Under the pieces are notes generated by a model. The model had not been told where the DNA came from. It worked only from the letters and a program-made list of their open reading frames with translations, and ran no database searches. Positions 11,744-22,631 of a stretch of DNA of 64,000 nt are shown piece by piece (within the stretch, counting starts at the first letter, position 1; every line of letters starts with the position of its first letter). The DNA is from Ascidia mentula. Lineage: Eukaryota > Chordata > Ascidiacea > Phlebobranchia > Ascidiidae. Both the position numbers and the translations under genes were made by a program. The DNA is taken from the NCBI GenBank assembly GCA_947561715.1, contig OX387198.1:19285645-19349644 (forward strand). Reading direction: 5' to 3'.

Positions 11744-12780
11744 ATGGATTTATCATTATTTCTAAATGACATTACTGACTTTGTTTGCACTGCTTGCGCA
11801 TAGAAGTTTAAGCTGGAGTACAAGTTTTGCCCGCATTGCGGTTCTCCTGTTGATCCTGAAGAACTCGTCATAAAGAAATATTTCTTCAGAGGATTTAAAT
11901 ACAGCCCGATCACGGAGTTCATGTCAAAATATCACAATATGTATATGAGCATTAGGACCTTAAGGCGACGATTAAAAACTTATGGATTACAACGTCGGAC
12001 TCCTTTAGTAAATGAGACTGCTATTATTTATGAAATACGCCAAAAACTTGACAGTTCCGCTTGTATGTTGGGCTACAGAAGTATGTGGCATAGCCTTATA
12101 CTGGAGGGGTACACGATATCGTGAAACCGCGTAGCCAAACTGATGAACGAATTAGATCCAAAAGGTTGTGCTACACGACAGAGAAAGTGTTTGCGGCGAA
12201 GGTTATACTACAACCAGGGACCAAATCACTGTTGGCATATTGATGGTTACGACAAGCTTAAACCATACGGTTTTGCTGTGCATGGTTATATCGACGGTTG
12301 GAGTCGAAAAATAATGTGGCTCACTGTTTTGAGATCAAACAACAATCCCAGTGTGGTGGCACGTCTTTATTTAAATACCGTCTTGTCGGATAATGGCTAC
12401 CCGCGAAAAGTACGGTCAGACTGCGGTACAGAAAAGGTACATGTTGCAGCTGCACAATGCTACTTGAACAATTCGACTTCTGCTCACGTTCACGGAACAT
12501 CTCCGCACAACCAACGAATTGAAGCGTGGTGGTCATGTTTGCGACGAAGCTGTACGACATGGTGGATAAATCTTTTTAAGGATCTGATTGAAAAATGGAA
12601 GCATTATGGTTTTGCTTCTCAGATATATTGCAAAAAGAGATGGACATAACAAGGGATAAGTGGAACACACATTACATCAGAAAATCGAGAATGGAAACTG
12701 TATCAGGTAGACCGGATAAGCTTTATTATCTGTCGGAATTACATTCAGGAGAAAATCAACTCACAACCATAACAAATTGA
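11744..12780 (+). pseudogene. IS3-like DDE integrase/transposase
   Basis: The frame starting at the ATG at 11744 encodes a short zinc-ribbon-like start (CTACA, later FCPHCGSPVD), a helix-turn-helix-like segment (IRTLRRRLKTYGLQRRTP) and an rve-type catalytic core. The catalytic acids are visible: Asp in CWHIDGYDKL, Asp in VRSDCGTEK and Glu in NQRIEAWW, with 33 residues between the last two, close to IS3's DD35E spacing. The C-terminal tail WNTHYIRKSRM...SGRPDKLYYL follows in another frame near 12640-12740. Two in-frame stop codons (one before the zinc-ribbon part, one just before 12143) and the late frame change suggest this copy no longer makes an active enzyme, although a small intron cannot be excluded. 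Confidence 0.75.
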
Positions 12781-13383
12781 ACATCTGCAACGGAGTCTCT
12801 TAGAAATAGCTGATGACAATCAGCACAGCATTGAAGGCAATTTGTATCAGGAATATTTCGACATCGTAAAGCAAACGTTGGGATTATCGTCGCCAACCAA
12901 GTGGTATGAAGCATTGAATGTTTATGAACAACTGCTGCAGTATGCCTTAGACGTTAGACCCATTGTAAATCATGACTAATTTGTTGTTGTTTTTAAAAAA
13001 GTTTTGTGCGGTACGAATAATGCGTTTAATTCTTGAATGTATACTTGATATAATTTGCAGGAAAAACACTGTTATCAATAGGATGTGTTACAAGTTCTTA
13101 AGCACGCAAACCTATAAATCTACGAACTTTTCTACTATTTTTCCAGGTGATTGGCCGACATTGTTTCTGCGTGTGTCTTACAGTTTTTATGCTTTTACTA
13201 TGGGCTGTCTTTAACTTGCTGTGAACAATCTTTAAAACTTATCATGTGGACATAGTATATACGTTCTGTTTACAATGGGTTCCGATCAGTTGCATATGGT
13301 AATTACAAGTTTACAACCAATGGACAAGAAGTATCCAAGTTTATTCAGAACAAAACACGGCGAAACGAAAAAAATGGTATAAC

Positions 13384-15802
13384 TTAAACTTGTCCAAACC
13401 CTGTTTCACATGTAATGGCACACTGAAACGTATTCATCATGTCTTCTTGCGTTTCTATGTGGACTGGCAGGACCACACTTATAGCACATGTGCTTACTGT
13501 GGGAAGACACCTGCACTTTGTTCAGCCGGGTGACAAACGACATCCGTGAAGAAACGAAATACTCAAATCACTTGGCAATCCAAGAGGTGGTACAGTAGCA
13601 GATCCTGTCAAGAATATTATTAGCTTTTGAAATTCGAGTGGGCACAGTTCTGCAAAAAAACGCATCAGATGTGATAATGTCCATGTGCCCAGAAAACGTA
13701 AAGCACACTTACCATCATTCCAACAGCAATCTGTAAAGTCTAAGAATGCTTTGTAAGTGGTCATTTCTTTCATTTTCTTGTTGCTGCCTTCCTCCGCAAA
13801 CGTAGGCTTCAACATTTGGAGAAAGCTGTTGTGATCCCATATAAACAAACTGCCAGGACAAAACACCGGCTGCATCAATTCAGCGTGTTTCTTAATAATA
13901 TCTCTGATATTGTGGCACTCCAAACCATCTGCAATGCCAACCAGAACAGGAAGGTATGGTTCAACTTTTGATTTGATAAAAATGGATCTGAAATAAGTTA
14001 ATAACAGAGTTAGTGAAGAGAAAAAAAATCCAGCTGTTTCCAATAACGTACTGTAAAACATTGTCTTTATTTTTTAAAGTAGCTTTTGTGGGATCCCCTC
14101 TGTAGCCTATATTTTCCAGCATTCTACAAGCTTGTTGTATATCAAGAATTTTTGAAACGTCGATGTCCGTTTTCGATTCCCTAAGCTTTAATACGAGAAG
14201 TGGTACATTACAATGTAGTGTAACACAACAGTTGCGAACATTACAAACAGCAAATAAACTAAACATGGCGTTTCTTACCGCATTGTATACATATTCACAA
14301 TTTTCGTTGAGATATAGTGGTAAATTTTGTCGAACTTTTTCAATGCCACCAGACAAATAGAAGTATAACAAAGGGAAAAATAATACCGGCCCAGGTCCAC
14401 CTTGGCACAAGCTGGCTGCTATGAGATGCCCAATACTGCGCGCTGTACCATCAGCTACACATGCAGTCCCGCATATGGGCTCATAACCATTTCCATCCAA
14501 GCATTCAGTAAAAAACTGCTGTTTGACTTCCATCAGCGATTCTGGAACAATACAATTTGTTGTAAAGACTTTAAGACGTGCAATCGCGAGACCAACTATA
14601 GCGAATAGTTAACAGCCATGAAGCACAATACGCACATAGGTCAAATACCTGTATAGAAATCTCTCGATACTCCCCCGGTGTCAATTCCCGCTTCACCAAT
14701 AAACTCAATGTGATAGGCCCTATTACGTTTTTTCCAATTCCATGATTTCATGAAGAAATTGTGAAAGTCGCAAAAAGAAAAATTTCTTCGTACTTGAATC
14801 TTTACTGCATCGACATCTGAATTGTCAATTACAGCCATTTGTAAAGCTTCCACAATTGCTGCTTTTATCGCTACCGGGGTATTCACAGCCGTACTGCAGC
14901 CATCATCCGAGACAGTGTACTCCGTTTCGTCGTCTTCTTCTAAGTTGATGCAGTCGTTGCCTTCTGTTGTACCACATGCAAATGCAGCTTGCTTTCTACT
15001 TAAGCATTCATCAGCATGTACCTCAATTTCTGACAAAGGATACTGCCCATTACATACAGGACAACGCATTTTGACCTGAGCGGCAGGGTTAGGCGCCGTT
15101 TCTGACCTGCACAATTCGTTCTCGGTAACCTCAGGGTGTTCAGCATACGCACGATTGCCTTTAAAACCTTTTTCGGTCAAGCTAGGTAAGTCACACTCAA
15201 AACTTTTTTCGGAGTCGAATAGTTCATCATCGAATTCGTCAGTAAGATAAAGGCATATCCGTGCATAAGGTTTTCCAAGTTCCGCTTCAAAACGCAACAA
15301 TGTGAAGGGTTCATTTTTACCAGGAACATTCACTATTTTCTGGCCATGTTTGTACACTAATTGGTAAGAACGTTCCCCATCAAAGTCTACGTCAAATAGA
15401 ATCCTCTTGTTTACGGCAGCTTTACAAATTTCTTCGCTGGTAGCAACTTTTTTTATTGTTAGAGGAAGCATAGTCCCCCTCAACGGCATCCACTTTCCAT
15501 ATTCGTTGCACCGAATTAGTGCAATCTGGATAGTAACCTCCTCGTTTTCCGACTTCCTGCGTGATTTAGGTTTTGGTCGGTGGGCCAGCAAGCCTTTCTT
15601 CTGATTTCTGCGCTGCAAAACGCTTGAAGCTAGGTGGTGGTCTATCCGAAGGCGAAAATAATGGCGAGTTACTTATTTTTGAAGGTCCAGAATTGAATGA
15701 TGGTCCGGGTGAAGCAAGTGGAGACTGTGTCACGCAATAAGAGCACTGTGGGCAGAATCGAAAACTGGCTTCCAAGGCTACTCCACAACGTGGACAAAGC
15801 AT
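13384..15802 (-). CDS. HECT-domain E3 ubiquitin ligase carried by the transposon
   Basis: The ATG at 15802 begins a zinc ribbon (MLCPRCG, FCPQCS). A long exon (about 15618-14650) follows with a UBZ4-like ubiquitin-binding finger (CPVCNGQYPLSEIEVHADEC) and the start of a HECT domain (GEAGIDTGGVSRDFYTG). Further minus-strand exons give VKQQFFTECLDGNGYE, HLIAASLCQGGPGP and LVGIADGLECHNI. The last part holds FLTGSATVPPLGL and, after a further junction, LPTVSTCAISVVLPV, where the Cys would be the thioester-forming residue of HECT ligases; the frame closes near 13384. It resembles the G2E3-like HECT proteins often annotated in fish and invertebrates. Exon edges are approximate. Whether the gene is still intact is unclear, but the catalytic signature is kept. 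Confidence 0.7.
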
Positions 15803-16462
15803 TTTAATAATAATAACCGATAAAGACCAAACTGCCGCTGGACGCCACAAATAGAGAAAACACATTTGTTGTAGGCATTTAAAACAGTTCACCACAAGCA
15901 ATAAAATGTTTTTACTTCATGAAATCTACCTAACCAGCAACACTTCTTTTACGTGACACTTTTATTGAATTGAATGTTAAAATTGAGTTCAACACAAGCC
16001 CACATTTTACTATTTGCCATTACCAGTGAGATTGCGTTGAAACTTTTTAAATGTCTTATAGTCTAAAGAGGATAGTAAAGGACACTCAATACTAAAATGC
16101 TGTAGAAATATCCGTGACTACAGGTTATGCGTGCCTATTCTACAGAGGCTACAGACATATGCTTTGACGTTGCAACTTTGTTGTTCATTCCCTACAGTTT
16201 TATACCAACGCAGGTATTTGGTAACAGACCACTTTACATTTTCTCTGCCGAGCAAATCATCCAACAAGTCGCCATCTTACAAGCAGCTGCTATTTCTGAC
16301 TGAACGATTAGTGAATGCAAATGTTGGTCATTTTTGCCAACCCTGTTCTGTGTACACTGAAGCAAACAACACAAAACAATGACCGTTACAACTTGATTCT
16401 ACAACTAATCTTACGTCACAATGCGTTTTCTTTAAACGTATAGCTGATGTTTTACATTTTGT

Positions 16463-16539
16463 GTTTCATTGTGTTTCACTTTTTTATTGTGTTTCGCGTT
16501 TGATTTGTGTCTTAGGCGTGGCCGCTATGGGCCACCGTA
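16463..16539 (-). repeat. right terminal inverted repeat of IS3EU-like element
   Basis: Inverted partner of 11379-11455, ending CCGCTATGGGCCACCGTA. The inner part again has GTGTTTC words matching the left end. Confidence 0.85.
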
Positions 16540-16545
16540 GTTTAC

Positions 16546-17580
16546 CCCTTCGGTGACCAGTTAATCAATTTTGGCAATTAACCTTTAATCAATAGGTTGT
16601 AAAAATCCGGCAGCCTTAAAATAAATTGATTGAAAAAATTATCTCAATATTATTCATTATTCCAAACTTGTACACACTTCCCCAATCACATGGCCTGAAT
16701 GATCGTCATCCCTTGGAAAGAGAATGCTGCAAGCCAGTTCTTTCACCAACTGTACATCATTGATCAATAATAGATCTGATGCTTATCTTACTCTGGATGA
16801 CCATAAAGAAGGAATATGGATTATTGGATATAAGTTGTTTTGTTTAAACACATTGTACTGTTTGACAATGCAACATTGTTACAAAACAACATACCTGAAA
16901 CTGCGGAAATTTAATAATATCTTGAACAAATATAATTGCTTTGAAGGATTAGGGTGATCTTGCAACTTAACATAATCTGTTAGTATACTGTTTGTTATGA
17001 TCATTTCCCTGGTGACATTCTAGAGTCAAACTTCTTGAAATAATATACGGAATTTGAGAACATTTGTCCCAAAATATTCGACTTTTAGATGTATCTGGAA
17101 AAAGCAATTTCTTGCAATCACTAATTACATAATGGTTTTTGATACTTTCATCAACATACCATATTCTTTCCTTTTTTTATAATAAACTTGGTTATTGTTG
17201 AAACCTCAAACTTTTCTATAAGTCTGTAAGCTTCATTCACTAAAGAAACCCACTGCGAGATTTCAGTATTAAAAATTATAGTGCAAATAAAAATTCTAAC
17301 TACCTATACCTTCACATGGGGGGCGCCAAAATTTTTAGAACACGTTTGAAGCGAGCAACCAGCGATCTATTTATATTAAGTATTTCTGTATACAGAAACC
17401 TTTAAATTGTAGCAAACATTATGCATTTGCAACAGTTCGACTCTTAATGTCAAATTTTCTGTGACGCAATAATGCCGTTATACTGTGACGCATAAATGGC
17501 CATTATATCGACGACAGTAGTTTTGGCTAACTGGCTTTTTGCCTAGTTGTTTCTTGTTTATCATCTACGGTCGACGCTGA
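16546..17580. other. unassigned region before hAT relic
   Basis: AT-rich, with only short unremarkable open frames. Near 17319-17350 a GGGGGGCGC...AAAATTTTTAGAAC stretch resembles the hAT end at 19450-19483 in direct, not inverted, orientation, so it may be the end of another hAT copy. Part of this stretch should be the other flank of the Mutator-like element, but I could not find its terminal repeat. Confidence 0.35.
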
Positions 17581-17599
17581 TTATTTAACAGTTAAAAAC

Positions 17600-19483
17600 A
17601 TGAATGTTAAAAAAAGGAAGTACAGTGCAGAGTATTTGCAGTTTGGGTTTGCTGATGCTACGTCTAAAGGTCTAGTTGTACCACAATGTGTAATATGCTT
17701 CGAAAAACTTAGCAACGACGCTCTGAGGCCAAGTCGCTTGCAACGCCATCTTCATACAAAACATCCCAGCTTGAAACAAAAACCGTTGGTATATTTTCAA
17801 ACCAAAAAAGATTCTTTTAAGAAAATGAAAATTGTGGGAGAGGAAAGCTATTGTCAAACGTCATCTGCTGAGGTAGTAGAAGCCTCTTTTGAAATAGCGT
17901 ACATGATTGCCAAGGCAAAGAAACCCCACAATATTGGCGAAGCTTTGATCAAACCATGCCTGCTAAAAGCAGCCAGTCTTGTGCTGGGAGAGACAAGCAG
18001 CAAGAAGCTGGAAAAGATTTCACTATCAGATTCGACTATTAAAACACGCATCGATGATATCGCCAAAGATATCGAATTCAAGCATCGCCTTTCTTCGCTA
18101 TCCAATGTGATGAGACCACTGATGTTGCTCAGTTGTCCCAACTACTGGTGTATGTCCGCTTCATCGGAACCACTGAGGAGGAAATGTTGTTTTGCAAACC
18201 CCTTGAAACAACTACCAAAGCAGAAGATGTGTTCGAAGCTGTTGCTTGTTACTTTGACAACAACTCTTTGAGATGGGAAAACCTTGTAGGTGTTTGCACT
18301 GATGGTGCCCCTGCAATGCTTGGTTGTCGAAGTGGATTTATTACAAGGGTGAAGGAAAAAAGTCCAAACGCAGTCGGCACTCACTGCGTAATCCACCGGG
18401 AAGCTCTGGCATCCAAGACTTTACCATCTGCATTAAACCATAAGCTGACAATTGTCATAAAAATTGTCAACTACGTCAAGGCAAGTGCTGTCAACACGAG
18501 GTTGTTTGCCAAGTTGTGCAAGGAAATGGATTCGGATCACAAGACTCTGTTGTTTCATACGGCTGTTCGTTGGTTGTCAATTGGGAAATATGTTGGCTCG
18601 TGTTTATGAGATGAGAAAAGAAGTGGAGTTATTTCTCGAAGATCACGGGAAACATGATCTATTGCACTCTTTCACCTCAGACGGCTTTCAACTGTCATTG
18701 GCATACCTCGTTGACATTTTTGAAGCCCTCAATACACCGAATCGTAACTTGCAAGGAAAGAATAGCAACCGCATTATTCACACCGATATCATACGTGGTT
18801 TTATAGCGAAACTGGGACTGTGGCTTCGTCGAGTTCAACGTTGGAACGCGGCTTCATTTACAAACCTAGATGCAGCCCTCGATAAAAACGATGCTGACCT
18901 GAAGGGCGAGCTTAAGAACGAAATGGAAGCGCATCTTCACCTTTTAATTGTTGAATTTGAACGGTATTTCCCAGAACTCGCCAGCACTGAATTGCCAGAT
19001 TGGAAGGTGACTAGAAATCCTTTTCGTCTCAATGAAGACCTTCTTTCGGATGATTTGCAGGAAGAATTCTTGGAATTGTAGTTTAACAAAAGACGACTTC
19101 GAAGCCATGCCTCTCACCGATTTCTGGGTGAAATACGTGCGGTTGTACAGGAAAGTTGGCAGCGTGGCATTGCGCACTCTACTTCCATTTTCTACAACTC
19201 ATTTGTGTGAAAGTGGGTTTTCTGCACTTGTAAGTGTAAAGACAAAAGCACGCAACAAACTCGACTGTGCAGCCGATCCGCGATGTGCATTGTCGTCCAC
19301 AAAGCCACGCATTAAACACCTGGTTTCAAAAAAGCAATCCCATCCCTCCCATTGACGAGTGTTAATAAAAATTAATAGCTCAAGAGTTGATTTTGAATTG
19401 TGTATTTTTCGAGTTGTGGGGGGGTCGCAGGATTTGACAAATAGTGTTAGGGGGGCGCGAGCAAAAAAGTTTAAGAACCGCTG
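17600..19483 (+). mobile_element. hAT transposon relic, ZBED5/SCAND3-like transposase
   Basis: The start at 17600 encodes a BED-type zinc finger (CVICFEKLSNDALRPSRLQ, then RHLHTKHP). A hAT transposase body of the ZBED5/FAM200/SCAND3 branch follows: AKAKKPHNIGEALIKPCLL, VCTDGAPAMLGCRSGFI, CVIHREALASKTLP, TAVRWLS, and a C-terminal dimerisation region near 19190-19330 (LCESGFSAL, NKLDCAADPRCALSS). hAT enzymes cut and paste DNA with an 8-bp duplication. The body is spread over at least three frames (changes near 18120, 18560 and 19080), so this copy is dead. The right end AAGTTTAAGAACCGCTG at 19467-19483 looks like a hAT terminus (reverse CAGCGGTTCTTAAAC). A matching left end was not found. Confidence 0.8.
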
Positions 19484-20216
19484 GTTTAAACAGTCCAACT
19501 CATTTGTACTCGTAATCTAAAAACATAATGTACATCTGTAGTGGTGCCTACTTGAAAGTAGCAAACCATTTCAGTTTTTCTATCTCAAATTTGACTTAAA
19601 CAAGCTGTGTAAAAAAACCTTCTTCCTGCAACAAATCTGCATCTTTGAAAGAAAGGCGATTTCTAATCTCTTTGCTTGCCTTTGCAACTAGGAACTCTGC
19701 ACCCTAGTATTATAAACACAAAAGTAGAGACGTGTATGTACGTACTATAAGTATCGTTAAATAAACAGACAAGTGAAATTTATGTGTAGATATTAAGTTT
19801 ATCAAATATTGCATATAATTTATACCATATTTTTGTACTCCTGTAAATGCAGTACATGTGAAATTGTCACTAAATACTGGCGTTGGCAAACTGAAGTTTT
19901 GTCAAAATGCCAAGATGTTTTCCAGCACTCCTCCTGAACAACTACATATGGAATGCCTGTAGTATCATTCCAATGTACATGCCATTTATGTGCATCTGCC
20001 TTTACTCTTGAGCATGACATTACATAGAAAATAACACAACATTGTAAATTAATTCCGCAAGAAGAGGTCTTACTAAAATGAATAATTAATATTGCCACAA
20101 ACCAAAAATTTTGACTTGAGGATTTTACAAAGTGTTGCATGGAGTTCCATGACTCCTGCCTTGTCTGAAACCACTTAAGCCAGAACAAAAAAAATGGTTT
20201 CAGAACAAAAATATTT
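19484..20216. other. unassigned region with one open frame
   Basis: A minus-strand frame (20239-19820) contains HKWHVHWNDTTGIPYVVVQ and may be a transposon fragment, but I recognise no family. The rest is AT-rich with no supported feature. Confidence 0.3.
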
Positions 20217-20335
20217 TGAGTATAAAGAGACTGGCCCATATTTATTCAACAAACTTATGTCATAAGTTTTTGTCGAAACGTCTTATTTTAACATGACAAT
20301 GTTAATAACAATATGGGCCAGTCTATTTATACTCA
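20217..20335. repeat. short MITE-like palindrome
   Basis: The arms TGAGTATAAAGAGACTGGCC (20217-20242) and GGCCAGTCTATTTATACTCA (20311-20335) are inverted copies with one or two mismatches around a ~70 bp centre. It looks like a small foldback or MITE; no superfamily is assigned. Confidence 0.6.
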
Positions 20336-20601
20336 GAATTATGAGAAAACCCGTGAGTTGTGTTCATATATATTTAGTATGTCATTAAAACGTTAAAATG
20401 CGAATTACAACATGGTTTTCGGCGCGTTTAAAGTTTGTATGAGCGATCGTCGCTGAAATTGTTTGTTTATTGTACCTCTGAGAGATTGTCCATGCGACTC
20501 CGTTGCTCCTTTGGTTGTATTTCAGGCCGTGAGTGCCTCCAAATGGGGTTCCAGTTATCTTGTTGCTTCTCAAGACGTGAGTTTTTCCAAAGGGGCACCA
20601 C

Positions 20602-21058
20602 TGTAAGGTTTGGACCTCACCTTACCCCGAATAAACAGTTTATTATCAGGCTGTGGGAATGAATCCCAAGCCGGCGAATAGCTTGTAGAGTCTCAGTAAT
20701 AATAGCAGTGTAACAGCAATACGATAGAACAAGTAGAATCGAATGCAATCAAATAGAATGAATTTACCGGTCTAAACTGGGCTTTTTAAAGCTCTCCATA
20801 CTGAGAGCTGATTGGTCAATAATGTCACGTGATATCTTGAGGCGCTTGAAGTAATATAACAAAGAACATAGGTGTGATGTGACCTAAGCATTGGAGAACA
20901 TTTTATGTGGCAAACAGGATGTTGAATGAATCACTTTACTCGAGAACATTCGATGGATAAATGTTTTGGGTCACATTATGGGATTCTACAACACTTGCGC
21001 AAAGCTGCGCGCAAAACATTACGCAATACAAGCACTGGTTTCTGTGACGTATGTTACA
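20602..21058 (+). repeat. LTR-like dispersed repeat, copy 1
   Basis: A ~457 bp unit beginning TGTAAGG and ending GTTACA. It matches the reverse complement of 27780-28212 along most of its length, for example CGAATAAACAGTTTATTATC, CCCAAGCCGGCGA and CACTTTACTCGAGAACATTC. The TGTAA...TTACA ends and an AATAAA-type signal suggest a long terminal repeat standing alone. No flanking short duplication was found and a third, weaker relative near 62030 extends past the TTACA edge, so the family remains uncertain. It appears old. Confidence 0.45.
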
Positions 21059-21528
21059 GCGGCTACTAATAAACCAACGATAAACATCGATTCGGCGCGT
21101 CGCTTTTTGACTAATCCGCATAATTGTTTCAAATTTTTCATTATATGACTATTACATAAATGTAGGAACGGCTTCTGATTTAACTGCCTGTCACTTGCTT
21201 CTCCCGATACGACCGCGTAACATCGTTCTATATAAGCGTGGAAGTCCTCGACCATATATACTCGACTAAAATTGAACGAACAAGCGCCATTGAACTATCG
21301 CACATTATAAGTTTAACGTTCGTTTTACCGATGTATTTATTTTCGTTGCTTTTATAGAGTTTCAAAAATTGTGAAATAGATGCGATATTATGGCGGTTTG
21401 TCACATACGTTGCGACAGCGAATGGCGCTTCCCCTTTGTTGGGGTTTCTAACAACTATTTCGTAAACGTTGTAAGAACGCATCGTTACCTCGGTTTTTAA
21501 TCACGCTGCCGGTTGCGTCTATGTACAG

Positions 21529-21921
21529 CAGTGGTTCTCAAACTGTGGTACGCATACCGCTAGTGGTACGCGAGAGCTTTTCAAGTGGTACGCGATTTAG
21601 TTTACTCTATACAATTTGCCGCACTTTGCAGAAGCCAAAACCGCTGCAAATACATGATGTCGGTTTCTTTATTGTGTATTTGTGACGCAATAGTATCAAC
21701 GTCAAATTGTTGCACTGTTGAAGTAATTCTGACATCGTGTATTCAACTGTGCAACAATTTCACGTTGATACAATTGCGTCACAAATGCACAATAAAGAAA
21801 ACCAAGCAACTGGTGATATTGGCTAAATTGTTATTCATTGGTGTTATGTCATAACAGATATACGCAGTGCATTAAAAAACAAATGAGCGGTACGTGATTG
21901 GAAAAAGTTTGAGAAACACTG
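21529..21921. mobile_element. hAT-type MITE
   Basis: A 393 bp non-coding element with short inverted ends CAGTGGTTCTCAAACT and AGTTTGAGAAACACTG. It is flanked by an 8-bp duplication matching at 7 of 8 positions (ATGTACAG against ATGTACAT), the length hAT elements make. A large internal inverted repeat (about 21666-21733 against 21734-21803, centred on the TTGCACTGTTG/CAACTGTGCAA words) makes it able to fold back. No coding capacity is seen. Confidence 0.8.
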
Positions 21922-22631
21922 ATGTACATTATATCACGTTTAGTGCGTTCGTGGAAAATTTCTAACGTCTCTTGCGACCACCGCATGATACTGGGAGTCG
22001 AGGTGACATACTGCAACGTTCCGCCCAACTTTTCTTTCATCGCAACGCCGTTTACCTTTTGTTCATTCTGCATAATCGCAAGCGCTTCTAATTCCTGTTT
22101 GGACGGGACGCGCCTACCTTGATCGGCATCTACCCACTGGCAACAGCCTATTCACTAATTGTAATTGTTACGTCACTGTGTTCCATTGTACCTTTAAAGA
22201 TGGCGGCTAGAACTGCTCCTGTCGCTTCACTAATTCTTTCCGAAAAAATTCTTTCTTAATTTTTACCTCAAGAAAATTCGTAGAAATCAACTTGTCAACT
22301 GCACCAAACACTCGATGGACCCAAATAACACAAGTTTTGTGTTTTTCAAAACAATTGTTTGCAACTTTAATAGGCAGAGTTTGGTAACCAGTATAATTAT
22401 GCATAGAATATAAAATAAAATGTGAAGAAAGTTGCCAAAATATTAAGTGCAATTACATTTCACAGGAAAATTAAACACTGATGAAGAAGCATTTGGAGGA
22501 AAGGATCAACAAATATCGCGAATATACATAAAGTGGTAAAGCAAGATTATATCAAGTTTGGGTTCAAACATGTTTAAATCAAATGAGATATATATATGAA
22601 GGTGATCAGGTGATTGGGTGTGGAATTATGT
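21922..22631. other. intergenic region
   Basis: Nothing supported beyond the MITE to the left. It includes the probable 3' untranslated end of the acyltransferase gene on the minus strand near 22600. Confidence 0.35.

Larger units (their letters stand above)
11379..16539. mobile_element. IS3EU-like DNA transposon with HECT ubiquitin-ligase cargo
   Basis: A sharply bounded 5,161 bp element. Its ends are inverted repeats of about 75 bp starting TACGGTGGCCCATAGCGG, and it is flanked by a perfect 6-bp direct duplication GTTTAC (11373-11378 and 16540-16545). It carries an IS3-like DDE integrase gene on the plus strand (11744 to about 12780) and a HECT-domain gene on the minus strand (15802-13384), arranged tail to tail. 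The IS3EU superfamily has IS3-like transposases and, as I recall, 6-bp duplications; the assignment rests on that and the integrase motifs. It lies just upstream of the Mutator-like reading frame, so it probably inserted into that element's 5' part. Perfect duplications and well-kept repeats suggest a more recent insertion than its neighbours. Confidence 0.8.
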
